Assembly: GCA_900312665.1 (NCBI GenBank) | Contig: ONZQ02000005.1 | Coordinates: 356,128 to 420,127 of the forward strand | Direction of reading: 5' to 3' | Length of the DNA stretch: 64,000 nucleotides | DNA from: Cephalotrichum gorgonifer | Lineage: Eukaryota > Ascomycota > Sordariomycetes > Microascales > Microascaceae | Part shown: one piece after another, positions 23,616 through 35,000 of the stretch | Numbering within the stretch: the stretch's first letter is position 1 | Layout of the letters: every line of letters starts with the position of its first letter | Position numbers and translations under genes: made by a program | The notes under the pieces: generated by a model | Databases searched by the model: none | What the model was told of the DNA's origin: nothing | The model's input: only the letters and a program-made list of their open reading frames with translations

Positions 23616-26045
23616 TTTGGCTGTTTCCTATTTTATCTTTTTTTTTCCCTGTCTTTTTTTGGGCTGTGATAACACCACTTGTCTTTTTTTTTCTTTTTCC
23701 GTTTTCGTGTGCTTTGCTCCTCAGCTGCCTTCTCCTTTTTCTTTATCTTCCCCTGTTGGCTCTTGCATCTTGTATGGCATTATTTTCTCTTCTTTCCTTT
23801 TCGGTTCTTTTCTCTATGTTCTTGTTTTTTTTCCCCTTGCGTCTGTCTAAAAGAGGAGGACACCACAAAGGCAAAGCCGTGCAAAGCCGTGTGTGGCATC
23901 AAAACACGGGATTAGGAGAATTGTAATGGACCGTCAGCTACGCTACGCTCCTTGGACACAGTAATACTACGCACATACACCTACCTACCTGCATCGGAGT
24001 CGCGTTACAGTGGGCAAAGTCAGGAATGGGAGCTAATTTCTTACCCCAATCCATACATGTACTTCATGTTTTCTTCTCTGCTTCTCTCCTCCCCTACTAT
24101 TGATTTTCTCTTCATCCCTCGTCTTACCCAATTCGTCTAGCATACTGCACTTTCTCCACCGTACACCGTAGTAAGAGAAAAGGAGGGGAGGGGTATATAG
24201 AAATTCCAATATTACATCCAAGTGTTCGCGCAAATTGCCTCTTGCGGGATTCTCAATGGATCTTTTGCCACTATTCAATATCCCACATGCACCGAGCACC
24301 GAGCGCGTAGTAAATCCGTTATACTTTCATAGAGCATCGATTGATCTAGAACATCCATCATCCGAGGGTCGCGCGTTGTTGTACCGTTGTCAATGCCGCC
24401 ATCAAGGACGCGGAACGTGTTAGTTCCCCAGTTCTTTAATTTGTCCTCATGACTTCGCTTCGTGTATTATTGCCTTGTATGCGGCGTTGCCGTTGCCGGG
24501 GAGAGGCTTTTTTGTCTTTTGACGTCGGCCCGGGTATAAGTCAGTCCCTTCGGATGGGACCCTCCGAAGGATTTACGCGACTAAGTGTGTGTGTGTGACA
24601 GATTGATGAACCTGCTAGTAAAGCTGTAGGTACATACAAGATTCCAGGTCTTATAAAGTCTTAGACGCGTGGTGTCTCAGTGACTTTCGAAACATTTCTA
24701 CGTATTATACCCTCCAAGGGAACTTTCGTTCATCATCTTCTCCCGGCGTTTGGGGAAGGGGGGGGGGGAGGGAAGGCACTCCAGAAACATGTCATCCTGT
24801 CAGAAAACAAATAATTTCACCCACACGCCCGCGCATGCCGAGCCGGCGATGACGAAGTCGGCCACTTACATGGAACAGCCCCAAGCCTTGATCAGGCGTT
24901 CCTCGGGAGATATAAACCTGGCATAAGATTCAAAAAAGCTCGGGAACCCCCCTCAATTTGATCTATCTATCCAGCAACAGCGGAGCAGAAGAAAAAGGGC
25001 CGCCTGTTGGGCCGAGTGGGTGAGGGGACCCCAATATGGATGAATGCGCGGCTTCAATATCCAAGGGAGGAGAGAGACGCCCGGCTGTTATTAAGGTACA
25101 CCGGCTAAGCGGTACCCTTGGTGTGGGTTACATGTATCCAAGTATCTTGGCAGGGCCCGTGTCTTGGCGGCGCCGATCGGCGGCTGCTCTTTTTTACCAG
25201 GCGCGGCCCCACTTGTGTTTTTTGCACCTCTCAACCTCCGTAAGACGGAGTCAGACCCGGGATGGCGGTAATATCTACCGGCGATGAGGAGTGGGATGTT
25301 GCTTCCTCCCCCTCCCTTCTTCCCCCCCCTCCTCCCCATGCCGATGTATGGCAAACTAAAGGCTTACGTGTACAGCGGGATTGATTGATAATATCGCTTT
25401 CAGACCTCCGATCGTCGATGAGAATCTGTGGGGTGCTTGAGATTTTCATCCACATTTTTTTTTTCTCACACAATCTGATGCAATTTGCATGGCGGGTTTC
25501 CCGCGCCACTCACTCCCCTTCTTTTCGGCTTCGATTGGCCTTCCTTGGCAGCTGCAAGCTCAATTTATTCCCGGGCCCCCCTTCTCTGCGAGGAACCTTT
25601 TTTTTTCTGTTTTTTTTTTTTCCTTTGTCTTTTCTTCTTTTCTTTCCCGGATAAGTCGGCATTGGGGGGGAGCGGGGGTCCGTTGCACGACTTTTTGGGG
25701 GAATAAATAGAAGTTAGCATTTGTTTTCTTATGAGTACTCAAACTCTGACTGCAAAGAGGCAATACTTGATTCAATATTTGGTGGAGCTTGCTCCTCACG
25801 CCGGAAGACCGGGACCTATTATTCTTGGCTGGATCCTCCGAAGGACGATACTGCGAGTACGTCTTACAAACCACCATATGTGGTGCTAACTAGCTGTGGG
25901 GCAGGACGGGTTTGGAGATGGGGCATTAGCGTAGCGCTCAGAATTTGGAACCGTGAGCAAGTGGGTCCTCTCAGCGTTCAGGCTTCGTATGTTTTACCAG
26001 CACGGTAGGGTGGGAATAGGATCTTGGATCTAATTTGATGTAAGT

Positions 26046-26059
26046 GGGGGGGGGGGGGG
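26046..26059. repeat. G14 homopolymer
   Basis: A run of 14 G in the uge3-sph3 spacer. Confidence 0.85.
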
Positions 26060-27855
26060 TAACGGGGACCTGACAAAACGGTAGCACATACGGAAGTTTT
26101 CTCCAAGTCGAAACGGCAAAGGGCCTTTTACCCCTGTCGTTTTAACCCTCCACATACCCTATAACTGAGTATAACGTAAGCATCAGATCTGGTCTTATCG
26201 ATCCTACCAGATTCCGGCAGACAAAGGGGGGGGGGGTAGGGGGTAGGGTGATGCTACATTGTCCAAGGAAGATGGTGGGTGGGTGGGGTTCTTGTTCTCT
26301 GTTTTTTTTTTTTCTTTTATACATGGTACTGCAGGCATAGAAACCTTGCGACCACTCGTGCTTTGGCACCGCCTTACATCGATGCCTTGGCACTTGCTCG
26401 CCATGGAACGGAACGGTCGGGGCGCCTGTTTGCCTGGCTGCCTTAGCAGGATCCATGCAAGTGAGAGAAACTATTGCCTGTTTTCCCCCACCCGGGTGCA
26501 ACGTCCGTTAGCAGGACGAAGGATTCCTCGTTGTTGCTTGTAAGATTTAGCGTACGAGCAAATACAGCTCACCCCCAAAACTATTTAGTGCAAATGGGAG
26601 GGACCCGACGGTGCTAACTCTGACGGTGCCAACTCTAACTGGCGGGCCGGTGCTGGTTTCCGTCTCGTCTGGTGGGGTTAACGCTGGCCCTGTGGGGTGA
26701 GGGCGAACAACTAGCCAATATTTCAACAAAGCTGAAGGAATCTAAGAATAGTCGCCAATTCCTCTAACTGCCGCATTAGCGCTGCGACAAACCGGACGTG
26801 GCCTAGCGCTTCGCACCGGTGCTGCCTGCTGCTGCGTAGTACATTCGGGCAAGTTCTTGCGGGGCTCAACACCATTGTGGTACTTCCGGGCCCAGGTTTC
26901 AGCGCTCTTCTCCTGTGCATTATCGATAAAAGCTCTCCAAGGGCTTAGCTTGAGCTCAAGCTACGTGGCCATGCTTCTCGGTGAGTGGGGCAAGCAACCC
27001 CGTCTCGTCACGAAAGCCACCTCGGAATACGAAAGCTGGTGGGGTGCCGTTTTGGGGAGAGAAGAGCAATAGGGGGGGTGGAGGAAAGCGGAGTCTAGCT
27101 CTTACTCCCCGAGGCACCTGAGGCAAGCAGGGGGGAGCGAGCCAAAGCTCGAAACGAAACGGAGGGTGGTTTTTGAGGAAGATTCAAGGGGATGCGCATG
27201 CTTAATCCAGCCCTGTGAGGGTCGAGTAGCCTCGGACCGCGCGGCGATGCAACATGTGTGACAGATGAGGCTAGCCCAGCCATCAACGACGTTGGAAGAA
27301 ATATACCAGTTCTGCTGTTCGTGTAATAGCGCTTATGGTCTGATCCTCTAGGATCACTGCAGTGGGATGAATCACTACTTGATGTAGTGTCGATGTATGG
27401 CGTGGGCCACCAGCGATGAAGACCGTGAGATGAGGAGCCATCGCCCACCGTGCCTGCTCAGGCTCTGGTCCGCCAAGATCAGGTCCGTGTAATGCATGAC
27501 CACTGTCCTTCCCACGCCGTCATCCTGCAACAAATATCCCCCTCCCAATCGTACTACTCACCTGCTGGCCCTTCTGCTCGGCCGTATCCAGACCTCGGGC
27601 AATCCAGCGCCGAGCCGGAGCCTCCGGAAAGAGCGATGTGCTCCGACCACCGATGTCGTGACCGTACCATGGCGGAAATATATTACTCCTACCCCCAGCG
27701 TAACATCTGACCATGGCGCCATCCCCGAGACAACAAGGCGTCGGCCCAAGACTTCCCCCCTAAAAGAACTTCCTCCGCGGGCCGGCATTGAGTAGAAACG
27801 GAGGTAGTCGTACCGCCAGGGAAGCATCCTCGGCGCCCACAAGGCCCACAAGTGA

Positions 27856-27870
27856 CCCCCCCCCCCCCCG
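27856..27870. repeat. C15 homopolymer
   Basis: A run of 15 C in the uge3-sph3 spacer. Confidence 0.85.
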
Positions 27871-29492
27871 GCTCCCCCCGAAAGGTCCGAATACGACGGA
27901 AGCTGAAACTCGTGGTGCGCCCGATGAAAAGCGGCGTTCCGTTTTGCCAATCGCTACCCGGGGTCCATTGGGTATTCTTTGCGAACTTGTGTTCCTCCCC
28001 CTGCCCGCCCACTTACACGACGTTTTTTTAGAATGCTTCCAACTCGTACTTCGCCCCATGCCATCTTCCTGTTCCCGCCGCAGAGGAGGGCGTGCGTGGC
28101 CGGCGCGGTTCCCTCCGTCACAGTCGCACAGCGTATGTGTTATTCAAGTGCAAGTACGGCCGCGCGCCGTGCGTTATGCGCTGTCCAATATGCAGGCTTA
28201 GGTTGCTCGTCGTTAGCGGGGGGCGGGCGTTGTGAAAGGAGGAGCCCCCTCCTCAAACGAACTGCGCCACCAGCGCAGAATTCGAGTGAATATTGCTCAG
28301 TGGACATATGTGGGGGGGTGTGGGCGTCCCGGGGCAACTGGGTCCTGGGGATCCGAAGCCATCGTGGGTGGCGTGTAAGCTGTGATTCGCGAACCCCGAG
28401 TTCAGGGCGCCCGCTCTCAACTTTTCTGTTCGTTCCAGGTTTTCGCTTCGACATACCAGTGTGCTTCGACTGGTGTGACTGAGCTTACGCCACGGACGCT
28501 AGTCCCCTGAGTGTCTTCGTGGTGGTTCCGTTCCCAGGAACCGATCTTCCAGATTCGGGTTGGTGCAGGGAGTGGTGTGGGTGTGTGCCAGCAACACAAA
28601 AAAACGCACCACCACCACCAACACCACGAACTAGCCTCCGTCCGTCCCACGCGCCGTCATAACTTTAACTTGGGTACGGTGACCTCTCCGTAACGCCTGA
28701 TTCGCAATAACGGTCTCAGGTGTGGCACTATCCCGCCCCACCCACTCCAACTGCAGCTCCAACCCCAACTCCAACACTCCACATAGAATCCCTTCCCAGC
28801 TGTATCTGTGTCTGTGTCTGTGCGGGTGCCTGGCCCTGGCGCCCGCGTTGGTCTCAGAGACGGTGTGTTTCGGGAAGGTACCCGTGGGCTGGCATTGGAC
28901 CACGTTCGCCCATCGGCCATCAGTCGGAAGCAAGTCACAATTGAATTGCGAGTATTACGAGTATACGAGATCTCGTACAAAGCACACTCGTATCTGTAGC
29001 GCCACGGAGTTTCGGGCTTCTCTTCTCTGGCCCCCAGCTGAAGATCGTCGGTCGAATGACGACTCGAACAAACAGAATCCCAGTCGTTACAAAAACGGGA
29101 ATTTATCACATCTCCGACCCCCGCTTCTTACAGCGAAACAAAAGAGAAGAAAAAAATCAATAAAAGAGCAGGAAGCCTGCACCGAATCTCCCATTGTGGC
29201 TTGAGAAAAAATATTGGATATTGATTTTTTCCCCCCTTCCATCGCCTTCGTTTCCTCTTTGGCTCTGCATGTTCACCAAAAGCGGTCTTCTTGCGAAATT
29301 CCACCAAGCTCTTCGCCCATCTGAGGGCTCCTTTTTGCATTGGCCTTCTCCCCAAAAATCATCTTCCGCTTGCGCCATTGGCCCTATCCTCGAACGGGAA
29401 GCCAGAAAAAAGTCTGGGCATCACCAATAGGGCAAACGTCGGTGTGGCGTGAAGTGTCAAAATATTGAACAGGGGTAGGGGGAGATATTATA

Positions 29493-30548
29493 ATGCCGAA
29501 GAGCAGAGGATCCATGTCGGCGGGGTTACGTTCGCTTCTCTCCCGCATCTACCGTGGGAAACGAACAGGCCAACCAGTCCCGGCCGTTTCGTCCACCACC
29601 GTCCCTCCTCCCTCTACCGCATTGGATAATAGCCATCAGACAATTATTGGAACGGGCACAGCTGGCACTACCATGTCCGGTTCATCCGCCTCCGCTTCTT
29701 CCTCGCCGCCGGCTAATACCGCCGCCCCGGCGCCCCGTCAGCAGCCCACCACCACCACCGCCACTGTTGCACCCTTCATCTGTATCCCCCTGTACATCTA
29801 CCCGGGCCCTGGAGCCTGGGACCCCCTCATCCTAGCAGCCCGCGCGAGGCCCTCCTCCCACTTCCACGCCATCGTCAACCCCCACAACGGGCCCGGCGCC
29901 TCGCCCCTCCCAGACGCTAACTACGTCTCAGCCCTCCGCGCCCTATCCGCGCTCCCCAACGTCACCGTCCTCGGGTACGTGCACGTCACGTACGGCAAGC
30001 GCGACGCCGCCGACGTCCGGCGCGACGTGGAGGCGTACGGGGCCTGGAGGGGCCTGGACGCCGGCCTGAGGATCGACGGCATCTTCTTCGACGAGGCGCC
30101 GGCGGAGAGGGGCATGCTGGGGTACATGGCCGACGTGAGCCGGTGCGCGAAGCGGAGCCTAACAGCCGCGGCGGCGGACTTGGCCGCCGGCGACAAGGAG
30201 GGAATCGTGATGCTGAACCCCGGGGTCGTGGTGCCGAGGGAGTACTACGACATGGCGGACTTCGTCGTCGCGTTTGAGCAGGCCCACGGGCACTGGGGCT
30301 CCGTGGGGGGCGAGTTCCTCGGCGCCGTCGACGCGGCGATGAGGGCGAAGACGGTGGTCATGGTCCACAGCTGCCGCGTCGGCGATGGGGACCTCGAGAG
30401 GCTGGCGCGCAGGTTCCGCGGGGAGGGCATCCGCGGCCAGTACGTCACGGCCCAGATGCACGGGGGATACTCCGAGTGGCCGTCCTGGTGGGACCGCTAC
30501 GTCGAGTTCGTCTTCCCTGGCTCCGGAGTCGCTTCGGGGCACGCCTGA
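29493..30548 (+). CDS. sph3: Spherulin-4 family GH135 glycoside hydrolase
   Basis: In Aspergillus fumigatus Sph3 is a retaining endo-alpha-1,4-N-acetylgalactosaminidase needed for GAG production. This single-exon gene encodes 351 residues. The spherulin-4 domain runs from about residue 93 (FICIPLYIYPGPGAWDPL) to the end. Conserved acidic and Asn positions are seen in GIFFDEAP, VMLNPGV and FVVAFEQAHG. The N-terminal 90 residues are Ser/Thr/Pro-rich and begin with a basic stretch. I find neither a signal peptide nor a membrane segment, although the characterised enzyme is membrane-anchored. No upstream exon with a hydrophobic stretch is evident in the preceding 300 bp. The gene converges on ega3, with only 346 bp between their stop codons. 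Confidence 0.88.
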   Translation: MPKSRGSMSAGLRSLLSRIYRGKRTGQPVPAVSSTTVPPPSTALDNSHQTIIGTGTAGTTMSGSSASASSSPPANTAAPAPRQQPTTTTATVAPFICIPLYIYPGPGAWDPLILAARARPSSHFHAIVNPHNGPGASPLPDANYVSALRALSALPNVTVLGYVHVTYGKRDAADVRRDVEAYGAWRGLDAGLRIDGIFFDEAPAERGMLGYMADVSRCAKRSLTAAAADLAAGDKEGIVMLNPGVVVPREYYDMADFVVAFEQAHGHWGSVGGEFLGAVDAAMRAKTVVMVHSCRVGDGDLERLARRFRGEGIRGQYVTAQMHGGYSEWPSWWDRYVEFVFPGSGVASGHA

Positions 30549-30894
30549 GGAGGTTGTTTTGTATATATTTTCCTAGGGTTTGTTTGTATGGGATGTATGG
30601 ACATAGGTAGAATTGGCACACAGGCACTCCCCGGACGGGACAGAATACTCCAGTCTCTTAATAAAAGCTGAAGCTGCAGCCGAAACGATGATTATTGTAA
30701 AAGTGGCGGTCCTTCCAGATCGCGATTGATACCATAGATGGAGGGGTATATGAATTGAAAGCTTCCTATTGTCGACAAACCGAGACAAGGGAAAAAAGAA
30801 AGCGCGCTCTAAACATTACAATTCTTTTGATATGCCAAGGAGAGAGAAAAAGATACACCCCCAAGAACAAAATAGATCGCACCCCCCTCCTTTC
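30549..30894. other. Convergent 3' region, sph3 / ega3
   Basis: A 346-bp gap between two stop codons facing each other. It should hold both poly(A) regions; no other feature was seen. Confidence 0.5.
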
Positions 30895-32071
30895 TCAGTG
30901 GCCCTTCTCCTCATCCACGGCGGTCTCGTAGGACTTCCCGTCGCAGTACTGCACCCAGCCGTCCAGCTCCATCTTCTTCAGCACGGTGCTGAACCGCCCC
31001 GCCCCCGTCCCGTCGCAGCTCTTCTCGGCGTCGGACTTGGCGAGCTTGTCCGGGGTACCCTTGGGGTACTCGATCTGGAAAACGGGCTTGGCGTCGTCGA
31101 CGAAGGCGGCGAAGGTGTCGCACTCGTTGTACTGCGCGCACTGCTCGTTGACGGAGAAGTCGACGTCCGGGAGGACGGAGGGGATGATGTCGCCGGCGTT
31201 CTTGAGGCCGACGGCGAGCTTGTACTTTGCCGCCTCGGCGGAGAGGAACTTGACGAAGGAGGTGGAGTCCTCAGCGGTTAGGTCCAGGCCGTTGTCGTTT
31301 TGCTGTTCGGGTTCGGGGGATGTTAGTTAACGTATCAATAGAGGAATGGAGCAAGAATGGGCGTGGGATAGGTTTGGGGGGAGGGGGGAATGGGAGTTGG
31401 CGGGGGATGGAAGAGCGCGAACGGCAGAGAACGGGGGGGNNNNNNNNNNNNNNNNNNNNGGGGGGAGCTCTTACGAATCCGTCGACGTTGTCCGGGTCAA
31501 TAGCATCGCACCCCTTCTGGTTCGCCAGCGCGATCCTCTTAGCCATGATGTCCCTGATCTTCGGGCTCGAGGTGTTCAACCACCTCTCGCCGGGCCACCC
31601 GTCCAGCTCCTTGCCCAGGTCCTCCTCCGGGAAGTCGCCCGAGTCGGGCCTGTAGTCCTCGTACGACCCGGCGCTGAAGTAGCAGATGACGCGCTTCCCC
31701 TTCTTCTGCAGCGTCGAGAAGGTCGCTGTGGGGTTGTCGTAGAGGTCGAGGTCGTAGACGTCCACGTCGGGCGTGAGCTCGCTTGAGTCCGACAGCTCCA
31801 TCGGGTACCGGAGGATGATCTGCCACGACGCGCCGACCTGGGGCGCCCACTTCGTCGTGCGATTGGTGCCGCCGCCGGGGGTCCCGCTGTCGTTATTGTT
31901 GTTGTCGTCATCGTCGCCGTCGTCGTCATCGCCGGACTTGAGTCCGATTCCTAGACCCAGGCCGAGGCCGAGCCCGATTACGGTTATGGCGACGGCGAGG
32001 ATGATGGCGAGGCGCTTCCATCGCCTGGGCTGAGGTTCGCCCGGCTTGATATCGGAGCCGTGTTGAGACAT
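30895..32071 (-). CDS. ega3: Membrane-anchored GH114 endo-alpha-1,4-polygalactosaminidase
   Basis: Cuts galactosamine-rich stretches of deacetylated GAG at the cell surface. Two exons, 32071-31475 and 31302-30895, join in phase 0 to give 334 residues. A basic cytoplasmic tail (RRWKR) is followed by one membrane helix, LAIILAVAITVIGLGLGLGL at about residues 22-41, and then an Asp/Asn-rich linker, so it is a type II membrane protein. The GH114 domain follows, with YDLDLYDN, VICYFSAGSYEDYR, GCDAIDPDNVDGF, KNAGDI and the C-terminal EQCAQYNEC. The acidic residues of YDLDLYDN and DAIDPDN are the likely catalytic region. The intron (31303-31474) contains a 20-N gap but the coding sequence is intact. 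The gene is divergent from agd3 and convergent with sph3. Confidence 0.9.
31440..31459. other. Assembly gap (20 N) in the ega3 intron
   Basis: Twenty undetermined bases lie between a G7 run (31433-31439) and a G6 run (31460-31465). The gap is inside the ega3 intron, so no coding sequence is lost. A long G run probably stopped the assembly; the true length is unknown. Confidence 0.95.
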
Positions 32072-35000
32072 TTTTTTTGGTGAGGTGTGTTTGGTTCAAG
32101 ACCGGGGCTGGTGCTTCGAGGAATTGAAGTGAAGCCAAGCGAGAGGAAGATCGTGGGGATGATTTACGAGTTCCCGAGACGATCCACAGTTGGTCGTCCT
32201 GCTGACGGGAACTTTTGAGCCTCGGGCATGCGCCCCGAAATGTGGTGTGCCTCTGTTGTAGGGAGGCAGCGCAAAGGAAAATCAAAAGAATCAAAGTCAG
32301 AGGGAAAATGAGGAGAGTACGGAGTAAGAATTCAGAGGATTCGGAGAATTTAGCCCTGGGGTAGGAAATAATTCCTCAACGACGAATTGGGGTACGATGT
32401 CGATCTGCCTATTTGGGGGACAAATTGTACTACGAGCAACTCGTTTTGGGTGTCACTGAGGGGTCGGGGGGAATGTGGAATGTGGAATGGTTACATGTAA
32501 TACTCGTAGTATGAAAGGGAGCAAGTATTACGGCGCGGCGGACATACGAACAGGGCGTCCGCTGGCATTGGAATGCGCCTCGTACGCGTAATTGTAGTAT
32601 TGGATTTATGGGGCGAGGGAAGATGACATGGCCACCATCATGGTCCGTCATCACGAGCTGAGGCAGGCTGGTTGCTGCCTTGCTCAGCCAGAATTGGCTC
32701 GGCATTTCATTTGAGCGGGTGTTCGGCTTTCCCCGTGACCTGGGCGCAGCGGACCGAAGCCTCCATACAAGTAATACTTGTAGTGGCAGACTATCCGAGT
32801 ACGAGTAATACCGGTGCGAGTAGTATTGTAGAGAGTATGGAGTATAGGGTATTACGTTACGACGTCGAAGTAGTAGCGTATGGTGCCGCTCACAGGGCAA
32901 TATCAATCACCCAATATGTGGAGGTAGGTCCCTGTTACGAGCCACATCCGACTGCTCCGTTCTGCGAGTCAGGGAATTCTCGCGAAAGGGATCGGCGGTG
33001 TTGGCGGTGATGATCCCCTGCGGGTGGCGCTGAGACAGTGTCTTGACCCCACTAAACACTCACGCCTGACAGGGGCCGTGGCGTGTTTCTCCACCCTGCA
33101 CATTTGTCTCTCCTGCTGTTGTCTTCAGCTCGTCTGAAGTTTAAACGAGTGCATCCATCCCCACCTTCCACAAATAGACAGGGCGTGCTCGAATAACCTT
33201 TGCTTTATTCACCATCGCTACCATACCTATTTCGAGACTAAAGCAGTATTACCTAACCAACATCGACATCGCATCATCGAAGTAATTACCGGGTCTGTAA
33301 GCAACAACCGACATGAGGTTTCACAAGAGGCCGGCCGGCGCACCACCGGATACGGGGATTTAATATCTCCAGCATGGATACGAGCCTACGCATATTACCT
33401 CGACACTTAGGAGCGGTATAACTTGTGGGAAACCTGCAGGAACCACATGTCCAAGCAGCGACAAATCACTCCGGGCTTTAGACTTTGCCCGGGCCGACCC
33501 AGTCGGTAACACAAGTCCTCGTACTCATGGTCGTACGTATTTGCCAACCTACTCGTACTGCAGAATGGAGCCGAACCTCACGAGTACAAGAGGATTCGCA
33601 ATACTCTCTCTCAGTCGCACTCATAAAAAAAAAACCATAAAAGCGTGCGTAGCGGTGGTAGGTTACATGCACCTTGCCAATAAATGCACAAAAAACACAC
33701 TGCTTCCCTTTAAGTTTTTATGCCACCGACATTAGTAATGATCGGCACTCCCTTTTTACAAAACATTCGCCCTCCCCACATTCTACGCTCCTGGTTGGAT
33801 CTTTCGCATGAAGCGACCACCGCTGCTCTTCCACTGGATGCATACAAGCACAGCCAGCTACCCCCTCTGCAGATCCGATTCCTCGTACCGGCACGAAGAT
33901 GGGGCTTCAGGTGGGCCGGGGTCGGTCAATGTGGGCGTGGGGCGGGGGTGGTGTTAATGCCGTGTGAAGACGGAGGATTGAAAACCATTTCCGTTTAACT
34001 AACCCCACCTATGAGTAGCTGGAATCACGTCCGTCAAGGACACAACGTAGGCTGACAGCATGAAACCTTCCGCGCCACTGCAGGGTGCCTGGAGTGGGGG
34101 GCCATGGCCACCTCCATACCCTAGCGTGACACGCCCTTTCCTTTTTCGACGGCCATGTGCTGGCCGATTGGATTGGAGGGCCTCCATGGGTGGAAGGCTA
34201 CGTACAAGGACAAGGGGGCGACTAGGGGCGATGGGGAAGGGGGGCGTGTAGTATTAGAGAACAAGAAACCAGAGCAGCAGCAAGCATCATCCCATCTCGC
34301 CTCGTCAGCGTTGGGGAGAATACGAGCTCAGGGAAAACTGCAGGGTAAGGACATGCGCCTTTTGGGCGCCAGTGCCACAGAATCTCTCTCGAAGGTTGAC
34401 GTTGTGCTGGCGTGATTGCCGAAACGGCGCACACCATCCCCAAACGGTGTTTACCGGTGCCCTTGTACTCTGGGAAGCGGATCGTGGTCAGTTTGTGGCG
34501 TCACATTCCAATATTTATGTTTTTGGTCGTACAAGTATCACACTACGGGTAGGCACCACCTCCTGCCTACCCTGAGAGACTTAAAATTTCCGAATACCGT
34601 TTTCAGCCACGTTCCTTCCAATATTACCAGGGGGTATGTCAGCGCTATTGCAGGCACTACAATTTATTACAGGCAGTGACATCCCCTCATCACCAATATT
34701 CCGAATCCAGGGCCATTGATAATCTCCCCGCTGTGGAATCAAATCCAGGTTGCCTCGGAGAAGACGGAAGGTATTGCCCTCCATTATCTTGCTGCGGTTA
34801 GCAGCATCATGGTCTGCTTGGGCCGCGTGGGCCTTTAACGTTTGTGTAATTGGAAGGAAGCTCTCCTTCCAGTTCCAATTCCGTAAGCGGCCCATGTTAC
34901 GGTACAAATACGGGTACAAGTATGCTCACACCCGCCATCGATCGATCCACAGGTAACGTTGAGCAGGAGCCCGTAAGCCCTACCGGCACCTGCCGCAAGG

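Larger units (their letters stand above)
23616..29492. other. 5.9-kb spacer between uge3 and sph3, no gene recognised
   Basis: The first 250 bp after uge3 are strongly T-rich and probably form its 3' UTR. After that I see no coding signal on either strand. Low-complexity elements are present: a GT microsatellite at 24585-24597, G runs at 24758-24768 and 26046-26059, and a C15 run at 27856-27870. TACGAGTA occurs at 28956. The last few hundred bases should include the sph3 promoter. Confidence 0.5.
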
